Part shown: piece by piece, positions 1 to 11,829 of the stretch
Position numbering within the stretch: the first letter of the stretch is position 1
Layout of the letters: the number at the start of each line of letters is the position of its first letter
Origin: Phycomyces nitens
Taxonomy: Eukaryota; Mucoromycota; Mucoromycetes; Mucorales; Phycomycetaceae
Reading direction: 5' to 3'
Length of the DNA stretch: 64,000 nucleotides
Assembly (NCBI GenBank): GCA_022702545.1
Contig: JAHRBC010000002.1
Location: 7,316,001 to 7,380,000, forward strand
Notes under the pieces: model-generated
The model's input: only the letters and a program-made list of their open reading frames with translations
What the model was told of the DNA's origin: nothing
Database searches by the model: none
Translations under genes and position numbers: made by a program

Positions 1-1900
1 GTATCTAATTTAAGGTTAGAAATTGTTACTGAATCTAGGAATCAAACGTGCTTAGTCCATTATGAAGTTTTGGAAAGCAAATAAAGTAAAGACTAGCCAT
101 GTGGAGCATTTTCAACGAAGGAACTGACTGACAACGGATCTTAGCTTGTCGAAGAAAGTTTTTAAGACATTAGTGACACAAAAGACATGCCAGACACTGG
201 TGAGAATCAAAGTGTCCTTGACAATAGTACGACTGACAATAGACTTTGATCGTTGGGAATACATGTTGTAGCCGAATTTGACAATGTTCAGAAGCAAAGT
301 GCAAACAATGTTTTCTCTGAAAAATTAATTAAATAAAAATTAAACCCAATTATATAAGAGTAATTGGGGAAGTGCAATCGTGTCATAATGTAATTAACTT
401 TGTCAATACATATGATCACCGCTCTGACAATGTGATCACGGAGAGAAAGAAAGTCTGTGTCTTTTGCAGATTAATCCAAGAATTAGAGGTACATGAGTTG
501 GTATTCAGCTGTTTGTAAAAACATCGAAATCTATTCGAGATTTAAGATTTACCAGAACGTCATGACTATAAGCTAGAAATTTTACAGGAGAAGACCCAGA
601 AATGTTGTGGTCATCTGCGGCTACATTGAAGTTTGGAAGAGACCAATCCTTGACTAATCGTTATAGCAGTGGTTCAAACGCAAGATTGAAAAGTACAAGA
701 GACAATTGATCTCCATGGAGAAACCCGTAATGTTGTACAACGTGAGGCGACAGAAAGCTATTGACGTTGACGGAAATGTTTGTGCTGCGAAATAGCTGCG
801 TGATACAGTATACCAAAGATTCTGGGAGACGGAAGTAGTCAAGGTCTTGTCTCAAGTACATAGGATGCCCACTGCTGTATGCCTTTGCCTCGTTGAGAAT
901 TAATTCAATTGATGGATCGGAGGTGTGTCTAGGATGTTCCATTAACATGAAAATTATGAGCCCATTGCCTGAAATAAGACGACCTTTACAAAGCTTGTTT
1001 GATATTAATTGATGAGAGGTTGTGGTACATGAAGTACTAGAGAATTTAGTAGATAAGTAATAACTTTCGCATCACCATGAATCATTGCAATGGGGTACCA
1101 GTTCTATAGCTCAATAGATCACCTTTCTTTGGAATGAGTTCCAGTAAGGTAGAGCTCGAAGAAAGTGGGAATATACATTGAGTCAGAGAATCATTGTATA
1201 TGGTTGTTATGAGGTAGGTATAGCCATCCTTCAAAAAATACAGAACTGTCACGCCGTGTTTGTCCTTTATTGGTCTTCTGTCCGTATCGAAAACACACAA
1301 TCTTCTCCATCAATTGGCATGCCATTGTTTTATGAGTGAGAATTCCCAATTTTTACTTACAATATTTCCTAACTTCTTCCATGTCTATCCCTATAAATAC
1401 CAACAGAATATGTAACAAAATAAAATATCAATTAAACCCTTTACCTTTTCTCTTACTTTTGATTCCACGTTTCTTTCTGAAGAACAATTCTATTTGCTCG
1501 TTAAGATACGAATATCCGGATGCTTATGTCAGAATATATCAATCTCTTTCTTCTTTTATTCACATATCTTCTTGTCCAAAGCCATCACACTGCGTGACAA
1601 AACAGATCTCATTAGGTAAGCCATTTGTCTCTGAACTGCTTTAGCAGGGAGAGTGTTTTGACGCTGGTCAAATTTTGTCGAATGCAAGGGGTACTGTCAT
1701 TGAGATAGTATATGGACTACACAAAGCCTGTTTAGGCGGTAAGTTCGAAGCAAGTCATCAATAGATGTGTTTTCAATGGGATCAGCAGTATACAACTTCT
1801 TGAAAAAGTTTGTCCCAGCGTCGGGTATTGTGCTGGCTATATTTACCAGTTGAATGATACTTGGTGATTCAAGGAAAATCTATCTCTTGTAACTGCCTTG
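1..1900 (-). pseudogene. Decayed LINE reverse transcriptase (copy A)
   Basis: Minus-strand fragments resemble a non-LTR reverse transcriptase. At 661-948 a stretch ends LVLFNLAFEPLL, matching the corresponding segment of the LINE at 15202-15528 (GDPLSPVLFNLAFEPLL). At 1082-1300 there is an upstream fragment with a KKGDL motif shared with 15592-16050. At 112-297 there is a post-RT fragment (ending SVVSQFLR) comparable to 14507-14842. The frames are broken by many stops, and the conserved GDPLSP is changed to GDQLSL, so it is dead. Clade is not determined. The same relic lies at about 19400-22080. Confidence 0.7.
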
Positions 1901-2517
1901 GCTGCACTTGTACACTCGTGGCCAGGATTTCAACATTTTATTGTTAAACAATCACAAGTTGAAGATCAACAAAAAGAAGTTGGTTACTCCATATATGCTC
2001 TATCTTAAATTTGCGCCTTATGCTGTTGGGTTTTCTTTATATAGTCTTCTCTTGCTGGGTTCGCCAAAAACAATTTGTCTGAGACGATTATCGCTTTAAA
2101 GAAGTTTTTAAATAACAGTAACGATGCATATATGGTACAGTTCTTTACTCTCTTAACTCTACCCATCTTATCAATAGGATTTATAAATTATGTATACTTT
2201 TATACGGACTCGCATATATTTTAGTTGACGATACTCAAATTTTCTATGTAGTGTCCTTTGAAGCGAGCGTTAATAGTAGCTAATGTTTTATTTATAAAAA
2301 AATGACTTTTTTCAATGCTGTGTACGCAATAAAAATGAAATTATGAAGTAAAAAAAATAAACTTATAGGTATACCCTATTTTGGCACAAACACCAAGTCA
2401 TCACAAACAATGATTACGTGTACCATTTTTTGGTCAGTAGTGCACCCCAATCAAAATAAAAAGAGGGGCTTTTGTCTTTTCTCATTCCTTGCCTCTCTTT
2501 CAGCTATTTATTATAAT

Positions 2518-3544
2518 ATGCTTGCTTTTACAACCACTCACCCCACCGCTCTCGCTCTCGCTCCTCTTGGGACTTCTGTTCCTTTGTCGGTCTCTACTGA
2601 GGCTCTTGCTTCTTTGGACGTCTCGCCCGTCAAGGCTTCTCTTGCTGTTGGTGCAGCCTGCGCTGCGGTTGCCGCCCCTCTCTTCTTTAGGGCAGTTGCA
2701 AGAGCCCCTGCCACTCCATCTGCCGTCCCCTCTGCCACTCAAACACTTCGTGTGTTGAGAGTCCCTGCGCAAGGTATGTTCATATTGATTGTCTAGTATA
2801 ATATGTTCCCAAAAGTGACCACGATACTCAAAAAACATCATTCACTTGATAGTATCTGGTCGTAAGAGAAAGCACTCTGAGATCACTGGTGGTGATGAGG
2901 AGGTTGGCCCCCCCACCTCTCGTCGTCGAATCGAGTACTCTGTTCCGTTGAATGATGTTGTATCAGACAACACTCCATTGGAGGGTAAGTAGTTTAACTT
3001 TTGCCAATATAGTCTTTCGTGTCTTGACCTATATTATATTTGTCATTTTTTAGAAGTACCTGCCCCAAGAGGTGTCAAGCGCACGCGCGATATTGACGCA
3101 GACGAGCTGGAGCAAGTGTACACAAGAGTGAAGGCTCGTTACCGTGCCGGGCCTGTCCTCGCCCACCCATTCAGAACAGTACCGTTAGATCTCTGTACAT
3201 GGGTGGTGCGCCGAGAGCACATGCTTGAGCTCGAGGACCTCTACCGCGACATGACGGAAGCGCGGGAGGAGTTCCTTAAGCAGCAGCAGCAGAAGCAACA
3301 GCAAGAGCAACAGCAACAGGAACAGCAGCAAAAGGAACAGCAGCAACAGGCTCCTCCCAGCCCTGTCGAAGAGGTTGGACAGGCCTCTTCAAGCCAACCT
3401 CCTCCTCAAGACACTTCTCCTCCATCCGGCCCTTCGGAGGACATTGCTACCACTGACATCTCTGGCAAACCAGCTGGCCCGCCCACTTCTTGGGAGAAGG
3501 CCGTGAACGTCGCGGCCGCAGTGAAGAGGTTCTTCTCTTTTTAA
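2518..3544 (+). CDS. Unrecognised nuclear-type poly-Q protein, copy A
   Basis: Three exons: 2518-2773, 2853-2984 and 3054-3544. The GT-AG introns are 79 and 69 nt. Phases join correctly and give about 292 residues. The first 85 residues are Ala/Leu/Val-rich. They are followed by basic clusters that look like nuclear localisation signals (GRKRKHSE, TSRRRIE, GVKRTRD). A compact region with VYTRVKARYRAGPV and an acidic helix (MLELEDLYRDMTEARE) comes next, then a Gln-rich run and a Pro/Ser-rich tail. An upstream in-frame ATG at 2410 exists; 2518 is preferred because an AT-rich and then CT-rich leader precedes it. The gene is much more GC-rich than its surroundings. I do not recognise the family. 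Its copy at 22697-23735 differs by few residues and four extra ones in the Gln region, so both stay open. A regulator or DNA-associated protein is only an inference. Confidence 0.75.
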
Positions 3545-3559
3545 GAACCTCTTCACTGC
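3518..3559 (+). terminator. Perfect hairpin spanning the stop codon (copy A)
   Basis: Arms 3518-3534 and 3543-3559 are perfect 17-bp complements around an 8-nt pyrimidine loop. The TAA stop (3542-3544) straddles the loop and the right arm. A second hairpin follows directly, with arms AAGCCCAGC (3561-3569) and GCTGGGCTT (3582-3590). Both are kept in copy B (23709-23750 and downstream). Such structures could act in 3' end formation, mRNA stability or translation termination; function is inferred. Confidence 0.6.
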
Positions 3560-3620
3560 CAAGCCCAGCTACCTGATCCAGGCTGGGCTTGTTCTCAATA
3601 TCCGGCTCGAAGATTCTGGC

Positions 3621-3710
3621 AGAAGCAACAGGAAGCAACAGGAAGCAACAGGAAGCAACAGGAAGCAACAGGAAGCAACAGGAAGCAACAGGAAGCAACA
3701 GGAAGTAACA
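3621..3710. repeat. 10-bp minisatellite, nine units
   Basis: Nine head-to-tail 10-mers, consensus GGAAGCAACA, with variant first and last units. Copy B has only three units (23812-23841), so the array changes length quickly. Related GCAACA-rich motifs continue to about 3808. Confidence 0.95.
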
Positions 3711-3869
3711 AGATTGGAACGTGCCGTACTAACAATCTTGTGACTAACATAGCAACAGGGAGCAACAGGAAGCAACACAAAGCAACACAAAGCAACAGGA
3801 ACTAACATTATTGGCTCTTTTTTTTGTGTATTAGCAGAAAGGCATCTGGTGTTCTGGTTCTTTTTTGGA

Positions 3870-3990
3870 TATTTTATTGTATCAAACCAAATTGTATTAT
3901 ATTATATTGTATCAAATCAAATCAACTTGTATTGTATCAAACTGAATTGTATTCAACTGAATTGTATTATATCAAACCAAATTGTACTTT
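3870..3990. repeat. Imperfect TTGTATCAAAC repeats
   Basis: An AT-rich block built from imperfect copies of ATTGTATCAAAC and ATTGTATTATAT. It is conserved in copy B at about 24000-24120. Low-complexity expansion is the simplest reading. Confidence 0.7.
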
Positions 3991-4516
3991 CTTTTATTTA
4001 CTTTTATTTTTATGTATTGGCCTTAGTTGCCTCAAGCACATCTGCTTTAAATTGAAATATATTATCATTGCCCTTGGTGTGGTATAAAACTCTATATGCG
4101 TCTGAAATTATCTTTGAGTTCTAGCGAACATAAACCAATTGCTATAAAGCACAAAAGTCTTGCGCCGTTGAAGTTTTCTGGACATTAGCTAGATGTACAC
4201 CTTTTGTGAATCAAGTGCGTATGCACCAAAAACTACAAAATAAAGTCTCGACGATATATTCTCCACAATATTCTTTGCCTGTGAATCATACAATGGCAGA
4301 AAAATTAACAATGTGTTAATACGAAAAAATCTCAAATTATAGGTGCGGATGTGAAGCCGGTAAAGGCTTTGACGATAGATCCCCGTGTATGATTCCTAAT
4401 CAAGCAATCAAAAAAGATGAGAATGTACCAAAGATCCATTTCCAAAGGAGCAGAAAAAAATTTAGAGATTATAAATAATGAATATATATGCAGTCCTAGT
4501 TTGAGGAATATATTAA

Positions 4517-6690
4517 CTATATAGTTTTGTCGCTATTTGGGAAAGGAGTATAGGGAGCCAATATCAACGTCAGAGAAGAGGTGTGTGATAACTTTTGAGC
4601 CGTACTAAGAATCAAAGGCGGTTGAAGCTGGACAAGTTTGAAGTTAAATGCCCTGTAAAAGTTCCAAATGGCAAGCATGGTCCAACGCAAAACTGGACCA
4701 GTAGGTGCAATACTATCTAGTGCTGATAAGAATATAAAGGTCTGAAAAGCTTTGGAAATTACAATGGGTAGAGGATTGCTATTCATAAGATTTGACCAGA
4801 TTCTTATTCACACACCAAAGTTAAAAGTATATGCATAGATAAAGTGCAATTGCGAGTTGACCAAGCAATGCTAAATAATATAGAGAGAGTAAGATCAAAA
4901 TGTGGGTATTGCGTGATGAATGAGGGTACAGAAAAAGAGCAAAGGGCCAAAAGAGACCCAATTGAGGTTTTTGAAAGGATTTATTTTTTGGTACTGGTAT
5001 TGAAGCATTGTGGAAAGCAAGCAGGACAATTTGAATGAACGGAGATATGAGGTTAATACTTACATGGAATACGTACGTATAGCAGTGATAGGGTTGCTTG
5101 TAAACCATTTATAAATATACAAGTCCAGCTCGCAAAATATTATAAACAAAAGGGAGTTTATTCTAAAAGAATAACAGGATAAAGGATCAAGATGGGATTG
5201 TATAGTCTATTAGAAATCTTATTAAGCATAAATATATTAAGATTATCTTCAAGATTTACCAAGATAGCCAGCAAGTTGAACGACGGTGAGGATCAATTCT
5301 TATGTATTATAGGGGGAATATTAGCCAAATTTCAAAATTAAGTAATGCATGCTGAAGGTATTAATGGAGATTATCCATTGTAGGCAGTGTAAATGACAGA
5401 AATATGTCTAGGCATTGATGTTAAGAAAGGAGATACTCCAGAATAAAAGGGACAAAGTAGTTGATGGTGGATCTTTAGATTGAAGGAAAGTGGAAAGCCA
5501 TAGAGAAAACAAAGCCACAAGATTTAAAGGTGTCTTAAATGAGATGTTACTACCAGAAGATTCGAAGAGTACATTGTTGCGTACTGGAATCCGGAATAGC
5601 AAGCCTGCCTTTTTATTTGGGTATTCATGAAGTGGCCGGGAAAAGGAGAGGAAATAATCCAAGACAGCAAATCTGTCATATTATGGTTCAATTCTTCTCA
5701 AAGAAGGATGCAGAAGAAAAATAGCACTGCCAAGACGGACAAAAAGTCGGACAAAACCATGGAGTTCATAATTGTAACATGGCTATAGAAGAAGAGCGAT
5801 TGCGAGCTATGGATATTATAGCCGGTCTTAACTTCTTGGAAAAATAGGAAGGCCATGACAGCTCCAATGAACAATTGAAAATATCCGTAAAAAGCCAAGG
5901 TATCAAAGAGATGTGTATAATGTTTTACCATTCCAATTAGTAATAGTGTATCCATGGAAGAATTGGATTATTCTAGCAGTGCAAGGTAATTAACTACGCT
6001 GAATCAAAGGCATTTACTATGTATAGTATATACAAGAAAGCGGCGACAAGACCGAGTGTCTGCGAGGCAATACTGAGATTGACTAGAGTGATTTTGAGAT
6101 ATCGACAAAAATGTAGATAAAACGAGCAATGGAAAAAAAAGGTAGACGTCTCAACATTTCGCCTTTTTTATAATTGAAAGATTACATTATTTTTTGTGGT
6201 AAGATTATTGGCTCAAACACTTGGCATGAATAGCAAAAAATGAGCAGATAAAGACCGCATTTTTGTTCTGTTGGTCTTGGCAAAAGTGTGAGAGTGTAAA
6301 GGGCGTGCGGTTAAATATATTACCTTACATGTCTCTTACATCAAAACTTGTGCAGCAGTACACGAGAATATAAGGAGTAGTAAGACAACGAGCTGTTAAA
6401 GTAAGCAATAATCAAAGAAAATACTAAAGATAACGATACCTTGGGCTTTGTTGGCTTCTTGACGGTTGGAGGTAAAGTTGAACACTAGTGAATTTTGTAT
6501 TTTATGCACTCCAGGGTGGTCCGTGCACTGGTTGCATAAAATAATCAGTCGGTAAAGTAGGGACACAAAAAGGTCTTGACAGTCACTGGACGAACCGTTT
6601 CGTCCCAAAGAGTCAACAACAACAACAATATATTGGGTTATCCCAATCAGCAAAGAGATGAAGAATCATAAGCACAGCTGTTTTTGAACG
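4517..6690 (-). pseudogene. Possible multi-pass membrane protein gene, decayed (copy A)
   Basis: Several minus-strand segments are hydrophobic and recur in copy B: 6396-6653 (LLIGITQYIVVVVDSLG, then a Cys/His-containing loop), 5698-5955 (LFIGAVMAFLFFQE and LSVLAVLFFFC), 5408-5662 and 4821-5108. GT-AG-like junctions can be placed between some of them, for example after NKAQ near 6440. I could not join them into one clean reading frame, and no family was recognised. Copy B carries an extra stop and a solo LTR in the first segment. AT-rich noncoding DNA read in frame is the alternative. Confidence 0.25.
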
Positions 6691-7213
6691 AGCTGTTGTG
6701 GTAGACGTCAAAATGTTTTTGTTTGGGAATAAGCAGTTATCATCAGATCCAAGACCTAATGGCATGAACCGTTGTATTTTTTTTATTAAATTGCATATTG
6801 TCGTTACTAATTGACCTTGGCTTTACCTGACAGTATGTTTATGTCACTAATTAAATTTAGGACGATCTTGCAGATAGATCCAGGCGTCAGATAGCCAAAT
6901 ATGCGAGATTAAATGGTATACCCAATACTCTCCAAAGCGAATAAAATAAAATGTTTTTAAGAGTAAAGTGCTTATTTGTTCTAGCATTCAATATAACAGT
7001 AACGTTAGACTGACTGGTTTTGATTAGCAAGGCCAAGAATAAGCTATTACTTTATGTTAATAATTAATATGCTCTTGGTCATCTATACAATCGTAGTAGG
7101 TCTGCCAGTTGTCGTAATTTTTGCATTACTGTCTTTGTCGTGTATATATACCTGTAATTAAGTTTACTCATAAAACCCATAATATTCTCTAATTGACTCC
7201 TATTAGTCTAATC

Positions 7214-7561
7214 CTACCAGTTCTTTAACACTGGTTCGATGCCGGAACACCTATGTATATACTGCAAATATGGTATTAAATCAATGATTAATTGTGGGGT
7301 GTTATTATCAATAACATTATATGAAAAATTGCAACTCGGGAAAAATCCTCTGGTTAGTATCATTGACAGATATATGTGTGTCTTATTGGTGAGATATATT
7401 GCAGAGTACCTAAAAGTAATAATAAAACTATAAAAGAACTGGCAATAAACTACCGCTATTATATTCTCTTTTGATATAAACCCTAAAAAAATATTTACCA
7501 TTCCCAATGCTTGAAATGCGTTTGCAATCCTGCTGGCTACATGATCACTACCAAGCGTCAT
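7214..7561 (-). other. Open stretch, hydrophobic, unrecognised
   Basis: A 115-codon minus-strand reading frame starts just where homology to copy B ends, and it diverges from the TNP2 gene to its right. It could be a first exon: a donor-like GTAAAT follows codon 21 and an acceptor-like TTGCCAG lies near 7440. No family is recognised and it may be chance. Confidence 0.2.
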
Positions 7562-7779
7562 GCTCAGAGTGACAAAGACAGAGAATTTGATAGAAATATC
7601 AATGGTAAATAAAATGGCTATTATATAATGTGAGCTGTAATATTAATAATATTTTAAATAGTCTTGCCTGTCCAACAAAGCAGTGTTGATGCGGACATGG
7701 AAGCAATTGAATTTGAAGAGTACATTGGATGAACATAATATTTTATTTTTTATACCAAATATACACTTTACTTATGCTC

Positions 7780-10518
7780 GGTTCCAATATACGACAATTA
7801 CTCTAATGATGTACCGTCATCCATGGAATATCCCGATGGGGTCTTACCTCTTTCAGCCAAAGATTTTTTTGTAATAGATGAGCTCAATGAAGAATATTCA
7901 TCCGAGCATGAATCATCTGATGAAGATGCCGAGGAAGAAGAGGCCGAGCAGAGTGAAGATCAGCAATAAACAAAAATGTTGATAGTTCCTTTGAATAAAG
8001 AAAAATATTAATATTTAATTATCATTAATACTCACAGAGAATTCAGCCAATCTTCCTGAAGATCCATGGCATCGATTGATAGCCATCTTCCTTGTCATGT
8101 TCATTCCTTCCTTTGTTGTTGATGAGAGTGTAGTGATATTGATCTCATTCATTAATTCAACCCTTGAGCATTATGAGGAAAGCTTCAGACTCCCAGCAAG
8201 TATCCCTGGCTTAAAGAAGATGACTGGGTATAGCGCTATGACAAATGGTGTGTCGACATTTGTCGTATGCAGTGATTGTCACACTCTCTACAAAGACAAT
8301 AGTCATATACCTACTTGTTACACTGGAAAGAAACTTGGCCGTCGGAACGAATGTGGAAACAGTCTGCTCAAGTCTAAAACGACCACTGGATTGACCGCAA
8401 AACGTACATTTGTGTATGACTCGCTGAAAACGGCCTTGGCAAAGCTTTTCAAGCGTCCTTCATTTGAAACTGCCATCAACATGTGGAATCGTGGTCCAAA
8501 GGTCCCTGGCACCATGTTTGATGTATGCGATGGAAAGATGTGGAAGGAGTTTGTGGACGAGGATGGCATCCAGTTTGTTGCCAAAGAGAGATCATTGCTC
8601 TTGACTCTTAACATCGATTGGTTCCAGCCTTTCAATGTAATGACCTATTCTTGTGGTGCGATATATCTTACTGTCAATAATTTGCCAAGAGACGAGTGCA
8701 ATAATATGGAAAACGTGATTCTCGTTGGGCTCATGTCGGATCCCAAAGAAGCAAGCACTGCTGAGATCAACAATTACCTGGGCCCCCGGGTTGATGAGCT
8801 CAAGGAGCTGTACACTAGCATCGGTATTAATCCATATAGTCGTTCTGGTGCTTTGGTTCGTGCTGCTCTGCTGATTGTTGCATGCGACATGCCTGCTGCA
8901 AGAAAGACATGTGGCTTCACTTCTCACAACAGCAGAAATGCATGCCATAAGTGCAATCGTCACTTTCCGTTTTGAAGGGACTTCCACTGTTGATTATTCT
9001 GGATTTAATTCTTCAGAGTGGATTGGCCGTACGAAAGAGGAGAACCGCCATCATGCTCTCATGTGAAAAAATGCAGCAAGCTTGAAAGAGAGAAAGCAAT
9101 TGGAAGTTGAGAATGGTGTGCGGTGATCAGAGCTTATCCATCTTTCATACTTTGAACCGGTCAGAGCAACCATTGTGGACCCAATGCACAACCTCTTGCT
9201 TGGAACGGCCAAGCGCATGATGGAAAAGTGGATGCCGTGTGGTCATCTCGATGACAATCACCTTTGTGAGATGCAAGTTGAGACAAACACAATCTTATTG
9301 CCTTCAAAACACGCCACTCTCACCACCAAGATTGCAAAAGGATTTCTATTCATAAAGGCAGATGAATGGAAATCATGGTGCTTGATTTATTCGCCTGTTG
9401 TGCTGAAGGAACGGTTGGAAGATGATCTGTTTTCCAACTGGATCGAGTTTGTTGATGCCTGCCGGTTATTGACAAAGCCAACAATAACCGAGGAAGAGAT
9501 TGCGCTTGCTCATAGTAGTCTCGAGAGATTCTGCAGTGGTTGTGAAGATTTGTATGAGAATGATATCCTGTCACCAAACATGCACCTTTACCTCCATTTG
9601 AAAGCCACAATCCACGATTTCGGGCCAATTTATGGATATTGGCTGTTTAGCTTTGAACGTTACAATGGGCTTGTCAAAGGCGTAAACACCAATTGTAAAG
9701 CCGGTTTCGAGAAAACATACATGAATAAGTTCATCCAAAGCGGTTCAAAAGGCGACTTTTACCAAGCTCATCTTGTCACCATCACCAGCCAAAGTCACCT
9801 TGCTCTATTCAACAGACTGTCTCACACCACTGTGTTTGCGCCTCAGCAAAAAAGGCTGTCAATTTTCTCTCTCCCTGCCTTTTTGGAACCAGTAATGAAT
9901 CCAACAAAGCAAACGTTTGGCAATGAGCCACTTCCATCATCTGCCCTGTCATTGGTCTTGAAAGCACCAACAACAATGAGGAAACTTGAGTATGACTGCC
10001 TGTTAAAGTACTACAAAATGGAGTATGCTCATGATGATCTTTCCAGTGTAAAAAATATGATCAGAAGCGCGCACTTTGTCAATGACAGAATCCAGAAGTT
10101 TACCTCGATCAATCTTCTTGGACAAGTCTTTAAAGGCAGTGAGGGCTCAAATGGAAGAGGTTCGTATGTTCAGGCAATGTATATTGAGAAAAACGGTGAC
10201 TCTGAGGAGATATGTGCTGGTCGTATTAAATATCTTTTCGTCCACAATTTTTCACCGAGGCCTACTCCTGATAACTTTCTTGCATGTCTTAATCCCCAGC
10301 ATGTTTTTGCTTTTGTTGAGTGGTATGAAATCCCTTACTATCAACCAAGAATCAACCAGGGTATCGAGCTGTATAAGCTATCTTTCCAAAAGTACAATTA
10401 TGACAACATTTTGCCCGACCATCGCATCCTTTCGCCAATTGCAATAGGCAATCATATTTCTGGTCGTAGTGCAGCCAAAGTTCTTGTCATTCCCTTGCCT
10501 AGAAAGCTTTATGCTTAG
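7780..10518 (+). pseudogene. TNP2-domain (CACTA-like) transposase, broken
   Basis: This encodes a cut-and-paste transposase of the TNP2 family (EnSpm/CACTA and fungal relatives). An acidic N-terminal exon lies at about 7790-7969 and a likely acceptor CACAG at about 8036. A long part at 8041-8975 then carries NIDWFQPF, NLPR, NVILVGLM and CDMPAARKTCGF. The last part, 9127-10518, opens with VDPMHNLLLGTAKRMMEKW. Two breaks are visible: a frameshift near 8973, after HNSRNACHKCNRHF, and a TGA at 9124-9126, followed by the expected reading. It aligns along its whole length with the copy at 55684-58554. Terminal repeats of this element were not found. Confidence 0.85.
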
Positions 10519-10641
10519 AATTATATTTCCTCTTTTTCTATTATTATTCTTATCTTTTACTCTCTTATATAAAACATACAATACTTGTGTATTCAAAACA
10601 ATATTAACGAAAGTATAAGAATAAGAGATGCAAGCAATCGT

Positions 10642-11735
10642 TTATTCACGTTTTGTCCACATGGGCATTTTGGCTACTAAGCCACGATAAATTGCTTTAG
10701 ACACAATTACGTGATGGCGAGCCTTCAACTGGCCCGCTTTCTTTCCCAAATCACTTATTGCAAGAGTATCCAAAAAGTCAAGGAGCTCGTTCGACTATCC
10801 AAATATTTTCTTGTTAAACATATAATAAAAGTGGAAATATATATTATAGCTACCTCATCACTTTGCCAGCTTGGACGAAGCACTGTTACAGTGGTGTCTG
10901 TATCACTTTCCTCATCAGACATGACATCTCTGTAGAAAACACTACTGTAGTCTCTTTCGAACTTCTCAATTGAAGTGTCCTTGTGCTTGGAAAACGCTCT
11001 CTTCCGTCTCTTGAAGAGCTAAAAAAAATATAATGATAAATGTATTTATGTTTCTCTTATTTTTTATAGAGCCACCTACGTCTGTCTTGCGATTGCCTCT
11101 TCTGTTGGCCATGCGGTTATAATAGTTGTAAACTATCATAACACACAGTTCTTTTGTCGAGACAAAAGTAGACTCACTATTGCCATGCAGGTATGCCAAC
11201 TAGTCATTTGCCACACTCTTGTTGACCTCGTCAGACAACCCAAAACTGACATCCCAAGTCATCTTTGCCTCATTCTCAATTATTTTTTTGGGGATCATCA
11301 GTGTTGAGATTCATGTTTCAAAGGCGATCACAAATGAGTTTCTAGTTTATATTGATTAATAATGGTTCAAGCAGTGTTTACTTTTAATATTTACCGAGAT
11401 CTTTGTGTTTCTGCTGTTGCCAACAACATCTCGCAGTTGGATCTCAAAATTACCACTCTGGATTGCCTGTGGACCGGCCAACTGAGGAGCTTCCTGTTTC
11501 TTCATTGTGTTCAAGACAAGACCATCCACAAAAGTCATCATCTTGCCTCCATTATCCTTGAGTGTGCCAACATCATTGCGCACGGTTGTCATTTTTTTGT
11601 GTCCAAGGTGGACAAGAGGCTGACTACGTTATCAAATTCCTCTCTGGAATCTCCAATAACATCTTGTCTACGAGCAAGAAGAGGACAAACAGGTCTTACA
11701 CAGCCATTGCTGACAGTATTGATTCTTGGTGCCAT
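10642..11735 (-). pseudogene. TNP2-element partner gene (accessory protein), broken
   Basis: A convergent spliced gene lies 123 bp past the transposase stop. Reading down the minus strand it starts MAPRINTVSNG at 11735. It shifts frame in an A run near 11590, then continues through a possible coiled-coil stretch (MTTVRNDVGTLKDNGGKMM). A basic exon follows (YYNRMANRRGNRKTD). An intron at about 11077-11021 joins it to LFKRRKRAFSKHKDTS and an acidic stretch. A second intron (GTAGCT to TGGATAG) joins to a last exon ending MPMWTKRE before a TAA at 10642-10644. A TAG at 11200-11202 also interrupts it. Position beside TNP2 suggests a DNA-binding accessory role like TnpA of CACTA elements; that is inference. 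Confidence 0.55.
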
Positions 11736-11829
11736 TTTCTTAATTATTCAATAAATCAATCAATAAATATTGTAGCAAAATTACTAAAACACGATAAGTC
11801 AATTTTACTTGATATTTATTTCTCCTAGT

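Larger units (their letters stand above)
1..7250. repeat. Segmental duplication, copy A
   Basis: This segment is repeated in the same orientation at 20177-28190. The match begins at base 1, so the duplication probably extends left of the window. It is lost near 7250/28190. Up to about 4200 the two copies are almost identical, with scattered single-base changes and repeat-number differences. From about 4300 on they differ at very roughly one base in ten by eye. Copy A lacks three insertions present in copy B and so preserves their empty sites (near 4725, 5850 and 6480). It contains a decayed LINE, an intact poly-Q gene, a minisatellite and a decayed possible membrane-protein gene. Confidence 0.93.

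Noticed and set aside
2500..2841. Minus-strand frames over the poly-Q gene
   Set aside because: Shadow of the GC-rich coding strand; the plus-strand gene has matching introns and phases.
3621..3710. CRISPR-like regular repeats
   Set aside because: Units are contiguous with no unique spacers, in a eukaryotic context.
3447..3808. Minus-strand frames rich in LLPVASCCF repeats
   Set aside because: Artefact of the 10-bp minisatellite; frame length changes with repeat number.
7225..7250. tRNA-like TTCGA arm (GGTTCGATGCC)
   Set aside because: No matching acceptor, D or anticodon arms upstream; copy B has lost the motif.
9108..9135. A 15-17-nt intron to remove the TGA in the TNP2 copies
   Set aside because: GT...AG pairs exist (GTGTGCGGTGATCAG) but are far too short for a spliceosomal intron.
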